A DNA stretch of 57,376 nucleotides from NCBI GenBank assembly GCA_040839025.1, contig JBFPJN010000005.1, positions 193,325 through 250,700 on the forward strand, given 5' to 3'. Below, piece by piece: positions 43,473 to 53,145 of this stretch (positions within the stretch are counted from its first letter, which is position 1; each line of letters begins with the position of its first letter). The notes beneath the pieces are model-generated. The model did not search any database, was not told where the DNA came from, and saw only the letters and a program-made list of their open reading frames with translations. This stretch comes from Alphaproteobacteria bacterium LSUCC0719 (GTDB lineage: Bacteria > Pseudomonadota > Alphaproteobacteria > Puniceispirillales > Puniceispirillaceae). Position numbers and translations under genes: made by a program.

Positions 43473-44717
43473 CTAGGACAGAACCAGCAGCGCGTGTCGT
43501 TTCTTGCCAGCTGAAATCTTGGCACGTCCGTCAGTGAAATCGGCGTCTGTCAGCAGATGATCCTCGTCGGTGATGGCAACATCATTCAGACGCGCCCCGC
43601 CACCCCGGATCAACCGCCGCGCTTCGCCATTGGATGTTGCAAAGCCGACCTTTACAAGCGCCGCAATCATACCCATGCCATTCACCTCGTCGGTGGATAC
43701 GGTCTGCTGGGGAAGCCCTTCACTGACGCCGGCACCGGCGAATGTCTGCTGGGCGGTTTCCATGGCCGCCCCGGCAGCGTCGGCACCGTGGCACAGCTTG
43801 GTTGCCTCATTGGCAAGGATGATCTTGGCTTCATTGATCTCGGCGCCCTCGAGTTCACCAAGCCTCGCCACCTCATCCATTGGGAGTTCGGTGAAAAGCG
43901 CCAGGAACCGGGCCACATCGGCATCCTCGGTGTTGCGCCAGAATTGCCAGAAACTGAATGTGGACAGCCGGTCCTCGTTCAGCCAGATGGCACCATCAGC
44001 TGATTTGCCCATCTTCGCGCCTGACGCCGTGGTGATCAGTGGCGATGTCAGGCCAAAGATTTCCTGACTGTCGACACGGCGTGTCAGATCAATGCCGCTG
44101 ACGATGTTGCCCCACTGGTCCGAGCCGCCCATCTGCAACAGGCATCCGTACCGACGCCGCAGCTCGAGAAAGTCATAGGCCTGGAGAATGGCGTAGTTGA
44201 ATTCCAGAAATGACAGTGGCTGTTCACGGTCAAGGCGCAGCTTCACCGAATCCATCGACAGCATGCGGTTGACGGAAAAATGCGGTCCGAAGTCCCGCAG
44301 GAACCGGATATAGGCAAGATTGTCCAGCCACGAGGCATTGTCGACCATGATCGCATCGGTCGGTCCATCACCAAAGGTCAGGTATTTTTCAAAAACCTGA
44401 AATATGCCCTTCTTGTTCTGCTCGATATCATGTTCGGACAGAAGCGGCCGTGCGGTGTCCTTGCCAGAGGGGTCGCCAACCTTGGTGGTGCCGCCACCCA
44501 TCAGGACAATCGGTTTGTGGCCGGTCTTCTGAAGCGCGCGCAGCATCATGATCTGCACCAGCGAGCCGACATGAAGGCTGTCCGCGGTGCAGTCAAACCC
44601 GATATAGGCAGGAATGATCTGCTGGGTGGCCCGTTCGTCCAACCCTTCGATATTTGTCGCCTGGTGGATGTAGCCGCGTTCCGAGAACAGCGTGATGAGA
44701 TCCGACCGGTATGTCAT
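43473..44717 (-). CDS. tyrS: Tyrosyl-tRNA synthetase
   Basis: A 414-residue class I synthetase with HIGH as HVGS ([17 protein letters not shown]), the tyrosine pocket ([16 protein letters not shown]), KMSKS as KMGKS and a C-terminal S4 RNA-binding domain (about 345-414). It charges tRNA-Tyr. Convergent with the AsmA-like gene, 15 bases apart, and 18 bases after the hydrolase gene on the same strand. Confidence 0.96.
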   Translation of the reverse strand: MTYRSDLITLFSERGYIHQATNIEGLDERATQQIIPAYIGFDCTADSLHVGSLVQIMMLRALQKTGHKPIVLMGGGTTKVGDPSGKDTARPLLSEHDIEQNKKGIFQVFEKYLTFGDGPTDAIMVDNASWLDNLAYIRFLRDFGPHFSVNRMLSMDSVKLRLDREQPLSFLEFNYAILQAYDFLELRRRYGCLLQMGGSDQWGNIVSGIDLTRRVDSQEIFGLTSPLITTASGAKMGKSADGAIWLNEDRLSTFSFWQFWRNTEDADVARFLALFTELPMDEVARLGELEGAEINEAKIILANEATKLCHGADAAGAAMETAQQTFAGAGVSEGLPQQTVSTDEVNGMGMIAALVKVGFATSNGEARRLIRGGGARLNDVAITDEDHLLTDADFTDGRAKISAGKKRHALLVLS

Positions 44718-44735
44718 CTATCGTCCCTCTGTACT

Positions 44736-45398
44736 CTAGAAAAGCTGCGCTTCCGGGGTCTTTGGCAGCGCCTCGTCAAGATAGTCGGACACATGCTCGA
44801 TCAGCGGATCGAGATGATCCGTAAAGAAATGATTCGCGCCCGGAACGATATCGACCTTGATCTCGACACCTTTCTGGATCGACAGCTTGTCGACAAGCTT
44901 GTGGACAGTCTCCGGTGGGACGGCTGTGTCCTGTTCGCCATGTACGATCAGGCCCGATGCCGGGCAGGGCGCAAGGAACGTGAAGTCATGTGTGGTGGCT
45001 GGCGGGGTAACGGCAATAAAACCCTGAATTTCAGGGCGGCGCATCATCAGCTGCATGCCAATCCATGACCCGAAGGAAAAGCCGGCAATCCAGCACTGGC
45101 TTGATGCCGGGGTCTGCGACTGCAGCCAGTCCATTGCCGTGGCCGCATCAGACAACTCGCCATCCCCGTTGTCATAGGTGCCCTGGCTTCTGCCGACACC
45201 GCGGAAATTGAACCGCATGACGGCAAATCCGCGAGACTGGAAATGCTGGTAGAGCGCGTAGGTCACGCGGTTGTTCATGGTGCCGCCCTTGTCGGGTTCG
45301 GGATGCAGAATCAGGGCGGTTGGCGCGTCGGGGGCCTCTGCTGGCATGTACCGGCATTCAAGGCGTCCCTCGGGTCCGTTGATGATGACCTCGGGCAT
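44736..45398 (-). CDS. Alpha/beta hydrolase of the COG2945 type
   Basis: The 220-residue product has the serine hydrolase elbow GFSFGS (nucleophile Ser), RFNFRGVGRSQGTYDNG before it, then HGEQDTAVPP with the acid and GANHFF with the catalytic His. COG2945 members are small cytoplasmic hydrolases without proven substrates. Same strand as tyrS and divergent from cysE. Confidence 0.87.
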   Translation of the reverse strand: MPEVIINGPEGRLECRYMPAEAPDAPTALILHPEPDKGGTMNNRVTYALYQHFQSRGFAVMRFNFRGVGRSQGTYDNGDGELSDAATAMDWLQSQTPASSQCWIAGFSFGSWIGMQLMMRRPEIQGFIAVTPPATTHDFTFLAPCPASGLIVHGEQDTAVPPETVHKLVDKLSIQKGVEIKVDIVPGANHFFTDHLDPLIEHVSDYLDEALPKTPEAQLF

Positions 45399-45527
45399 AT
45401 TTATCCGTTACCTTGTGATTTTGTGAAATCGGCTTATATCTTAAACAGATCGGCAGGCCAACCCGGCTTGCACAGTACGGTGCTGATTTTCAGGTATCAA
45501 CAGAAACCGACCATGGAGTCTGGAGCC

Positions 45528-46292
45528 ATGTTCGCAAAACTGAACCGCGACCTTACCGCCATCCTCGAACGCGATCCCGCTGCCGGCGGCAGACTCGCGG
45601 CGATGTTTCTGTATCCCAGTTTCCAGGTCATGCTTGCCTATCGGATTGCCAATCCGCTGTGGCGCGCGGGTGTGAAATTCCCGGCCAGGTTCATCATGCA
45701 GTTTGCCCGCTGGTTCACCGGCATCGAGATTCATCCAGGTGCCACGATCGGATGCGGGTTTTTCGTGGATCATGGTTCCGGCGTCGTGATTGGCGAAACA
45801 GCTGTCATTGGTCGCAACGTGACGCTCTATCAGGGTGTCACTCTTGGGGGGGTGCTGCCGGCGGTTGACGCCGAAGCCCAGAGATCGGTAAAGCGGCATC
45901 CGACGCTCGAAGACGATGTCATTGTCGGTTCGGGGGCGCAGATCCTCGGTGATCTAACAGTTCATCAGGGCGCGCGTGTCGGCGGCAATTCGGTTGTCAC
46001 CCGCGATGTGCCTGCCGGTGCCACTGTTGTCGGCGTGCCGGCGCGGCAGCTGGCGGCCAAACGGTCAGCTGTTGCCGAAGAACGCCCTTTTGCCGCCTAT
46101 GGCGTGTCAAACCCGGATGAAGTCGATCCGCGGGCGCGCACCATCGAAGCGCTTGTCGCCGAGGTGCAGACCCTGCGGGCCCGCCTGAACGACATGGAGG
46201 ACAGGCTGTCTCCGACCAAGCTCCATGACAAGGCCGGCAAGAAGGCGATTGGCGATACGGACGGGCTCGACCTGCCAGAACGCAAAAGCTGA
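45528..46292 (+). CDS. cysE: Serine O-acetyltransferase
   Basis: This enzyme acetylates serine, the first committed step of cysteine synthesis. The 254-residue product has the short EpsC-like N-terminal helical region and the left-handed beta-helix (GIEIHPGATIGCGFFVDHGSGVVIGE, GRNVTLYQGVTLGG). The C-terminal 60 residues form a charged helical tail beyond the usual end. GGAG nine bases before the ATG at 45528 supports this start; 45513 is possible. It begins a cluster with a cysteine desulfurase, ferredoxin and mnmA. Confidence 0.92.
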   Translation: MFAKLNRDLTAILERDPAAGGRLAAMFLYPSFQVMLAYRIANPLWRAGVKFPARFIMQFARWFTGIEIHPGATIGCGFFVDHGSGVVIGETAVIGRNVTLYQGVTLGGVLPAVDAEAQRSVKRHPTLEDDVIVGSGAQILGDLTVHQGARVGGNSVVTRDVPAGATVVGVPARQLAAKRSAVAEERPFAAYGVSNPDEVDPRARTIEALVAEVQTLRARLNDMEDRLSPTKLHDKAGKKAIGDTDGLDLPERKS

Positions 46293-46301
46293 GCCGACAT
46301 C

Positions 46302-47396
46302 ATGGCGCGCCAGCCGCAGCTCTATTTCGACAATAACGCCACCGCACCGCTTCGCCCCGAAGCCATTGCCGCAATGCAGGCGATGATGGGCCCGCCCGCC
46401 AATCCATCCTCGGTTCACGGGTATGGCCGCGCGGCACGCATGGCCGTTGAACAGGCCCGTGCCGATGTCGCGATGCTTACCGGATGCCGCGGTGCCGACA
46501 TTGTTTTCACCAGCGGTGGAACCGAAGCAAACAATCTTGCCCTGTCGGTGTTTGATCATGTCATCACCAGTGCGGTGGAGCATGATTCGGTGCTGCGCGC
46601 GGCGTCGGACGCCACTGTGATCGGCGTCGATTCAGATGGCCGGATTGATCTTGCCCATCTGGGTCAGGTGCTGGGGGATCTGCCGGACGACAGACGCCGG
46701 CGCACACTGGTTTCGGTGATGTATGCCAATAACGAGACAGGCGTGATCCAGCCAATCGACGAGGTGGTGGCGCTGGCGCGCGAGGCGGGCGTTGCGGTGC
46801 ATAGCGACATGGTGCAGATGCTGGGCAAGCAGCATCTGGATTTTGCGGCCTCCGGCCTCGATTATGCCAGCCTGTCGGCGCACAAGATCGGCGGGCCGAC
46901 AGGCGTTGGCGCGCTGCTGGTCAGGCCCGGTCTGCGGATGACAAGCCTTCTTCGTGGCGGTGGTCAGGAACAGGGGCGTCGGTCGGGAACGGAAAATGTC
47001 CTCGGCATTGTCGGCTTTGGTGCGGCGGCAAAATCAGCCTTTGACGATGTGGCGCATTTCCGCGCTATGGCGGCGTGGCGTGACAGGCTGGAGACGCGCC
47101 TGATCAAAGGTCGCAACGACGTACGCCTGTTTGGTGCCGGTGTGAACCGGATCGGCAATACCAGCTGTCTGGCGATAAATGAGAAAAGCGCCGAGACATT
47201 GGTGATGGCGTTTGATCTTGCCGGCGCGGCGATCAGTGCCGGGTCGGCCTGTTCATCAGGCAAGGTTCACGAAAGTCATGTTCTGAAGGCGATGAATGCC
47301 GGCGAGGATGCCAGCCGTGCCATCCGGATTTCAGGGGGCTGGGACACCGGAGAGTCGGATTTTGAAAGGCTTGCGGAACTGGTGCTTGGCTTGTAA
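46302..47396 (+). CDS. Cysteine desulfurase, NifS/IscS family
   Basis: A 364-residue PLP enzyme that takes sulfur from cysteine as a persulfide. Motifs: YFDNNATAPLRPEA, TSGGTEANNLAL, HSDMVQMLGK, SAHKIGGP with the PLP Lys (about 194), RSGTENVLGIVG, and SAGSACSSGKVHESHVL with the catalytic Cys (about 317). It starts ten bases after cysE. It is not part of an isc or suf operon here; its place before mnmA suggests it supplies sulfur for tRNA thiolation. Confidence 0.92.
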   Translation: MARQPQLYFDNNATAPLRPEAIAAMQAMMGPPANPSSVHGYGRAARMAVEQARADVAMLTGCRGADIVFTSGGTEANNLALSVFDHVITSAVEHDSVLRAASDATVIGVDSDGRIDLAHLGQVLGDLPDDRRRRTLVSVMYANNETGVIQPIDEVVALAREAGVAVHSDMVQMLGKQHLDFAASGLDYASLSAHKIGGPTGVGALLVRPGLRMTSLLRGGGQEQGRRSGTENVLGIVGFGAAAKSAFDDVAHFRAMAAWRDRLETRLIKGRNDVRLFGAGVNRIGNTSCLAINEKSAETLVMAFDLAGAAISAGSACSSGKVHESHVLKAMNAGEDASRAIRISGGWDTGESDFERLAELVLGL

Positions 47397-47517
47397 AAGC
47401 TGGAAGCCGTTCCGGGTAATGGGTTCCGGGCGACAGGAATGCAAACAGATCACCGCTGCTGGCGAATGACATCACCCGCTGTGACATCGCAAAAGAACAA
47501 CTGGAGTTTGTAGCACC

Positions 47518-47832
47518 ATGCCAACGATTATTTTTATCACCGCCGATGGCAAGGAACATAATGTCGAGGTCGATGAGGGCGTCACCGCGATGGAAGCCGG
47601 CCGTGATGCCGGTCTTGGTATTGAGGGCACATGTGGCGGCTGCCTGTCCTGCGCGACCTGCCATGTGATTGTCGATCCGGAATGGTATGCAAAGACCGGC
47701 GGTCCAAGCGAGGATGAGGAAGACATGCTTGATCTTGCCTTTGGACTGTCCGAAACCTCGCGGCTTGGATGCCAGATTGTGATGTCCCCTGAACTGAACG
47801 GGGTGCGTCTGACCATTCCTGAGGATTTCTAG
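47518..47832 (+). CDS. Adrenodoxin-type [2Fe-2S] ferredoxin
   Basis: 104 residues with the cluster ligands C39, C45 and C48 (C-x5-C-x2-C) and a fourth Cys in RLGCQIVM. C42 is an extra cysteine inside the loop. The adrenodoxin/FdxB type donates electrons in Fe-S assembly or to monooxygenases. GGAG precedes the ATG. Position between the desulfurase and mnmA favours a link to sulfur trafficking. Confidence 0.93.
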   Translation: MPTIIFITADGKEHNVEVDEGVTAMEAGRDAGLGIEGTCGGCLSCATCHVIVDPEWYAKTGGPSEDEEDMLDLAFGLSETSRLGCQIVMSPELNGVRLTIPEDF

Positions 47833-47840
47833 CGGTAACA

Positions 47841-47885
47841 TCCGCTCTGGAAATTTCTGCTCTGGGGGTGTCCGCTCTGGGGAAA
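47841..47885 (+). repeat. 15-bp tandem repeats directly upstream of mnmA
   Basis: TCCGCTCTGGAAATT, TCTGCTCTGGGGGTG and TCCGCTCTGGGGAAA, three diverged copies ending 15 bases before the mnmA start. Confidence 0.85.
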
Positions 47886-47900
47886 TCCGGAAAGACAAGG

Positions 47901-49127
47901 ATGATGACAACCGCCGCGCCCGCATCGACAACTGCATCGACGACTGGAGCAGCCGCCGCCTCGCACGACGCCGCGCTCAACTCGCTTGGCTTTGCCAAAC
48001 CGCCGGCAGACACCCGCGTCGTTGTGGCCATGTCGGGCGGTGTCGATTCGTCAGTCACGGCGGCGCTGCTTCACGAGCAGGGCTATGAGGTTATCGGCAT
48101 CACGCTGCAACTCTATGATCATGGTGTTGCCATTCAGGCAAAGGGTGCCTGTTGTGCCGGTGCCGATATCCATGACGCGCGCAGTGTTGCCGGTCGTCTT
48201 GGCATTCCGCATTACGTTCTCGACTATGAAAACCGCTTTGCCGACCAGGTGATGCAGGATTTTGCCGACAGCTATCTGAGGGGTGAGACCCCCATTCCCT
48301 GCGTGCGCTGTAACCAGACGGTGAAATTCACCGATCTTCTGGCAACAGCGCGTGAACTTGGCGCCGACTGTCTCGCCACCGGTCATTATGTGCGCCGTGT
48401 CGAGGCGGCCAGTGGGGCCGAACTTCACCGTGGCATCGATCCTGGCAAGGACCAGAGCTATTTCCTGTTTGCCACAACGCCGGACCAGCTTGACTACCTG
48501 CGCTTCCCGCTGGGCGGCATGAGCAAGGATGAAACGCGCGAACTGGCGCATCGTCATGGCCTTGCCGTTGCCGACAAGCCGGACAGCCAGGACATCTGTT
48601 TTGTGCCGAATGGGCGCTATGGCGACGTGGTGCGGCGTCTGCGCCCCGGGGCTGTCGAAGCCGGTGAGATCGTGCATCTTGATGGGACCGTTCTGGGGCA
48701 TCACAACGGCGTCATTGACTACACCATCGGGCAGCGCCGCGGCCTTGGCATTGGAGGGCGAAAGGATGCCGATGATTCCGAAGGGCCGCTCTATGTGGTG
48801 GCGATTGACGCCACCAGCCGCCAGGTGATCGTAGGCCCGCAGAGCGCGCTGGCCTGTCATGAGGTTCGTCTGACCGAGACCAGCTGGGTATCGCGCGATG
48901 GCGCGCCGGCTGCTGGCATGGCGGTGTTGGCGCGGCTTCGCAACACCGCGCCGTCCCTGCCGGCCACAATTGGCGATGTGACGGGTGACCGGGTCTCGAT
49001 CCGTCTTGATGAGCCACAATTTGGCATTTCAGCCGGACAGGCCGCAGTGCTGTATGACCCCGCCCAGCCAGATCGTGTGCTTGGCGGTGGCTGGATCGCC
49101 GAGGCACCGTCAGCCGCGTTTGCCTGA
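47901..49127 (+). CDS. mnmA: tRNA-specific 2-thiouridylase
   Basis: MnmA puts sulfur on U34 of tRNA-Lys, -Glu and -Gln. The 408-residue product has the PP-loop [12 protein letters not shown], the two catalytic cysteines in [11 protein letters not shown] and [12 protein letters not shown] region, and later [16 protein letters not shown] and DSQDICFVP. The first 35 residues are an Ala/Thr/Ser-rich extension not needed for the fold and built partly of a 12-bp repeat (47922-47945). Preceded by 15-bp repeats. Confidence 0.95.
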   Translation: MMTTAAPASTTASTTGAAAASHDAALNSLGFAKPPADTRVVVAMSGGVDSSVTAALLHEQGYEVIGITLQLYDHGVAIQAKGACCAGADIHDARSVAGRLGIPHYVLDYENRFADQVMQDFADSYLRGETPIPCVRCNQTVKFTDLLATARELGADCLATGHYVRRVEAASGAELHRGIDPGKDQSYFLFATTPDQLDYLRFPLGGMSKDETRELAHRHGLAVADKPDSQDICFVPNGRYGDVVRRLRPGAVEAGEIVHLDGTVLGHHNGVIDYTIGQRRGLGIGGRKDADDSEGPLYVVAIDATSRQVIVGPQSALACHEVRLTETSWVSRDGAPAAGMAVLARLRNTAPSLPATIGDVTGDRVSIRLDEPQFGISAGQAAVLYDPAQPDRVLGGGWIAEAPSAAFA

Positions 49128-49197
49128 GATCTGTTCATCCGGTGCCATCGCTGATACCGTCCGAGAGATCCGAACAGACAAGTCGGGAAAGATGGTC

Positions 49198-50817
49198 ATG
49201 GTCGATCCGCAATCACCGGCAGACTTTCCGCTGCTGATCAAAACTCTGCTTCGCACACCGCTGCAAATCGCGCGAGATGTCGAGATCGTCAGTGACGGGC
49301 TGGCCCGCTACAGCTATGCCGATCTTGAGGACAGGCTGCGCCGATTTGGTGCCGGTCTGGCGGCGCAGGGCGTGAAGCAGGGCGATGTCGTTGCGGTAAT
49401 GGATTGGGACACGCACCGCTATTTCGAGGCGTTTTTCGCGGTGCCGATGCTTGGCGCGGTCCTGCATACGATCAATATCCGGCTGGCGCCGGCGCAGATC
49501 GCCTATACCATCGATCATGCTGAAGATGACGTGATCCTCGTCCATACGGATTTCCTGCCATTGCTTGCCGAGGTGATGCCGCTTGTCACCCGCAAAGTCC
49601 GCCTGATCCTGCTACGCGATGATCCACAGCAGACACAGGACACGATTTTCGATTTCATCACCAGCTATGACGAGATGCTGGCGACAGCTGCCGACAGCTT
49701 TGTCTTTCCCGATTTCGACGAGGCAGCCCGCGCCACCACCTTTTACACAACCGGCACGACCGGCGAGCCAAAGGCCGTTGCCTATACCCACCGCCAGCTT
49801 GTCCTGCACACCATGGGGGTGCTTGCCGGGTTTGGTCCGGTCGCGACCGATAACCGTCTTCATCGCGGCGATGTCTACATGCCGCTGACGCCGATGTTCC
49901 ATGTTCATGCCTGGGGGTTTCCCTATGTAGCGGCACTGCTTGGGATCAAACAGGTCTATCCGGGACGCTATGTGCCGGCGAACCTGTTGCGGTTGATCGC
50001 CGCGGAAAAAGTGACCTTCACCCACTGTGTGCCGACAATCCTGCAGATGATGCTTGGCGCGCCGGAAGCCGCCGATACCGATCTTGGCAAGCTGAAGATG
50101 GTAACCGGCGGCTCGGCACTGCCACAAGGCGTTGCGGCGGCGGCGATGGAACGGGGGATCAACATCTATGCCGGTTACGGGCTGTCCGAGACATGTCCGG
50201 TGCTGACCTTTGCGCATATTGACCCGGATGACCCGGACAGTCTTGATGCGCGGGTGATGACCGGGCGGCCCTTGCCGCTTGTCGATCTGAAAATCATGGA
50301 TGAAGCCATGACCGAGCAGCCGCGTGACGGTGCCAGCACCGGCGAAGTGGTTGTTCGTGCGCCGTGGCTGAATGCGGCCTATCTGAAAAGCCCCGAAGCC
50401 ACAGAGGCATTATGGCGAGGCGGCTATATGCATACAGGCGATGTCGGGCATATTGATCCGGCTGGCAGCCTGATGATCACCGACCGGATGAAGGATGTCA
50501 TCAAATCCGGTGGTGAATGGATATCGTCGCTGGAACTTGAGAGCATGTCCTCGGCGGTGAAGGGCGTTGTCGAGGTGGCAGCCATCGGTGTTCCTGACCC
50601 GAAATGGGGCGAGCGGCCCATGCTGCTGGTCGTGGCGGATGATGTGGTGGATCGGCAGGCTGTATCGGCCGGCATCAGCGCCGCCATCAAATCAGCCATT
50701 GCCGCAGGCAGCCTGTCAAAATGGGCGATGCCGGATGAAATCAGGTTTGTTGACCGGATTGCCAAGACAAGTGTCGGCAAGATCGACAAGAAAGCCATTC
50801 GCACGGCCCTGTCATGA
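49198..50817 (+). CDS. Acyl-CoA synthetase (long/medium-chain fatty acid-CoA ligase)
   Basis: A 539-residue AMP-forming ligase: TTFYTTGTTGEPKAVAYTHRQ (P-loop), GYGLSETCPV, HTGDVGHIDP, DRMKDVIKSGGEWISS and the C-terminal KTSVGKIDKKAIR with the catalytic Lys. It resembles the fadD3/alkK-type medium/long-chain synthetases; the chain length cannot be told. GGGA eight bases before the ATG at 49198 supports that start; 49192 is also possible. Its stop overlaps the convergent oligosaccharyltransferase gene at TCATGA. Confidence 0.9.
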   Translation: MVDPQSPADFPLLIKTLLRTPLQIARDVEIVSDGLARYSYADLEDRLRRFGAGLAAQGVKQGDVVAVMDWDTHRYFEAFFAVPMLGAVLHTINIRLAPAQIAYTIDHAEDDVILVHTDFLPLLAEVMPLVTRKVRLILLRDDPQQTQDTIFDFITSYDEMLATAADSFVFPDFDEAARATTFYTTGTTGEPKAVAYTHRQLVLHTMGVLAGFGPVATDNRLHRGDVYMPLTPMFHVHAWGFPYVAALLGIKQVYPGRYVPANLLRLIAAEKVTFTHCVPTILQMMLGAPEAADTDLGKLKMVTGGSALPQGVAAAAMERGINIYAGYGLSETCPVLTFAHIDPDDPDSLDARVMTGRPLPLVDLKIMDEAMTEQPRDGASTGEVVVRAPWLNAAYLKSPEATEALWRGGYMHTGDVGHIDPAGSLMITDRMKDVIKSGGEWISSLELESMSSAVKGVVEVAAIGVPDPKWGERPMLLVVADDVVDRQAVSAGISAAIKSAIAAGSLSKWAMPDEIRFVDRIAKTSVGKIDKKAIRTALS

Positions 50818-52929
50818 GTCTGCGGCCCCGGTGACCGGTCTGCCATCGATCCGGTAGATCCGGATATGCGGATAGTCGTCATAATGAAGGCTGAGTGCCG
50901 GATGGTCGATATCGCCGAGGTAATAGAGCCTGTTGAAGGTGCTTTCATATAGCTGGCGATGCAGCAGATAGGCGGTGATGCGGCCATCATTCTGGATGAT
51001 CTGGAAGGCGTGGTTCGCGTCATGCGTGAAGCTGCGGCGGCGCAGGATTGCGCCGTCCTTTGCATGTGTCCAGCCAGCCAGCAATGGTGCCCCGTCAATC
51101 AGGCCGCGCTCCAAATCAATGCGCCGTCCGCCGCAGGTGAGGTGCCGGGGATAGGCATTGAAACGGCAGTTGATGGGCCTGTAATGCACCTCTGCACCTT
51201 CAGGATTGTCTGGAAGCGGGATCGGCTGTCCCTGTTCAATGTCCCAGTTGGCGATCTTCGAGATCGATCCCATCCAACCTGCCATCTGGCCGGTGACAAC
51301 AAGATAAAGGTCGGGTGAGGCAGACGTGGTGGCAGCCTGAAACGCTGCCTCTATCTCTTCAATATTATCATGCGCTGCGATGCCTTTATGGCCTCTGCTG
51401 CTGAGGAACTTGAGGGTGCCGATGCTTTGTGACGAGGTTGGGCCAAGAAGTCCACGCGCCACAAAATGCGTTGTCGGTGTTGTCTGTGATCCGCCATCGT
51501 GAAGTGTTGGCAACTCGTTCAGGAACATCGAGGCGTACCCATAATCCCACCATGTCGCAACAACGCTGTTGTCAGGATCGGCGGTGTCTTTCAAGGACGC
51601 GAGACCTTCAAGAGCGGGTCCGGGAAAGCTTGGTTGCGGTACGTAATTTGTTGGTGAATTGACCCAGGCCATGAGCATCGCAATACAGGAGCCAATTGTT
51701 GCTGCGATATGGTCACGCCGCATTGTTGCGCCGCCGAGGCGAGCGGCAATGAACCGTGCAAGGGTGGTCATCAAGAAGGCCACGCCGAACCATAGGATTG
51801 GTGCCGAATAGAAGATCGCGCGGTTGCCGATCACAAAATTGAGCAAGCCAAAGGCAACAAGCGGTCCAAATGCAACAGCCATCACAGGGTGGCGAACGGC
51901 AAACATCACCAACCCGCAAAGACCGACCAGCCCCAGCGCAACTGAACCTGAAATGGCGGCAAGGATGGCGTGAAGGGAAAGCTGTCTGATTTCTGTAATG
52001 GTTTGAAAGGTATGTGGAAAAACAAATTTTTCGAATGATATGGCGTTCTGCAGGTAGGTGGAGCCAAATGGATTGAACAGCGTGATATCGGCAAGGGCCA
52101 GAAACAGAACTGAACCGGTGATGGCGGTGACCAGATTTTTCTGCAGGCACAGCAGCATCCATGCCAGGGCTATGGCGGCCATAACGATCAGCTCCGGCTT
52201 GCCATACCACCACATGAACAAATGTGCCGTGATGCCCGCGATGCCGCACCAGATCAGACATCTGAAGCGTGAACTGGCCCTGCCGGCGAAGACAACCAGC
52301 CCGAACAGCAGATACATGAAGCCGAGATTCAGCTGATCCGTGTCGATCCGGCCGATTGAGGACCGTGTGAGATAGGCCAGCGACAGCCCGCCGCCAAGAC
52401 CGGCAACGCTTCCTTCCATCCAATAGCCGGCAGCGCCAAAGCACACAATGATCATCACCGCTGTGAGTGCCGAGGTTAACAGGACGGTCCTGTTGCCGGA
52501 TTCTATGAGCTGCGCTGGGTCCGCGCTGCTGGCGATATGGGCGACCGCGACTGAAAGCAGTGGCCGTGAACGAAATGATGGTGATCCAGTGTTTGGCTCG
52601 GTTTCATCTCTGGCAAGATTTGGATAGGAACGGATTCCATCATAGCTTTCGACGCCAAGACCTTTTTTGATCAAGCCGGCGTGATACAGGAAATAGGGTG
52701 CATCAGCCGTTGAAAACAGCGAGGCACCGTCAGCGCCGTGCAACCCGGCCCATGTCTGAAGCTGTGCGTGACGAACCTGCACGTTCAGAAGAATGGCAAC
52801 TGCGCCAAATACCATGACAAGAAACAGCAGAAACCTTGTCGGGGGCAGGTGACGAGGCCAGCGCGGGATCACGGTTCGTTCGTGCCACTGCTGGGCATGT
52901 CTCGCCGCAACCCCAATCAATCGAAACAT
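50812..52929 (-). CDS. STT3/PglB-type oligosaccharyltransferase
   Basis: A 705-residue polytopic membrane protein with about a dozen hydrophobic segments followed by a soluble C-terminal domain. It carries the complete STT3/PglB active-site set in order: metal-binding Asp76 in TADAPYF, Asp195-Thr-Asp197 (DTD), TITE at 310-313 with Glu313 in the mobile external loop, an Arg in GNRAIFYSAP, WWDYG at 460-464, and MxxI as MGSI at 553-556. PglB transfers a lipid-linked glycan to Asn in N-X-S/T sequons of exported proteins. The start at 52929 (MFRLIG) has GGA nine bases upstream. Glycan and acceptor proteins are unknown. Confidence 0.85.
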   Translation of the reverse strand: MFRLIGVAARHAQQWHERTVIPRWPRHLPPTRFLLFLVMVFGAVAILLNVQVRHAQLQTWAGLHGADGASLFSTADAPYFLYHAGLIKKGLGVESYDGIRSYPNLARDETEPNTGSPSFRSRPLLSVAVAHIASSADPAQLIESGNRTVLLTSALTAVMIIVCFGAAGYWMEGSVAGLGGGLSLAYLTRSSIGRIDTDQLNLGFMYLLFGLVVFAGRASSRFRCLIWCGIAGITAHLFMWWYGKPELIVMAAIALAWMLLCLQKNLVTAITGSVLFLALADITLFNPFGSTYLQNAISFEKFVFPHTFQTITEIRQLSLHAILAAISGSVALGLVGLCGLVMFAVRHPVMAVAFGPLVAFGLLNFVIGNRAIFYSAPILWFGVAFLMTTLARFIAARLGGATMRRDHIAATIGSCIAMLMAWVNSPTNYVPQPSFPGPALEGLASLKDTADPDNSVVATWWDYGYASMFLNELPTLHDGGSQTTPTTHFVARGLLGPTSSQSIGTLKFLSSRGHKGIAAHDNIEEIEAAFQAATTSASPDLYLVVTGQMAGWMGSISKIANWDIEQGQPIPLPDNPEGAEVHYRPINCRFNAYPRHLTCGGRRIDLERGLIDGAPLLAGWTHAKDGAILRRRSFTHDANHAFQIIQNDGRITAYLLHRQLYESTFNRLYYLGDIDHPALSLHYDDYPHIRIYRIDGRPVTGAADS

Positions 52930-53145
52930 AAGAACATGTCCATTCTTGCTTAAAAAAATATCATCTGGCCTATGCTGGCGGTGTATCTGCCGCATTATGG
53001 CAGCATGTTATCCTGAAATAGCTAATCGCTTTACTAAGAATAAAAGCCTGTTATGACATTCGTTCAGAATGTGGTCAGAACGCATGGTGGGTCTAGTGAC
53101 CCGCTAACCGGAGTCGTCTCATGAAAGACGGAAAAGAGCGTTGAT

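Noticed and set aside
50812-50817. Regulatory role of the TCATGA overlap of convergent stop codons
   Set aside because: The two stops share a palindrome by chance of tight packing; no terminator or other signal is visible.
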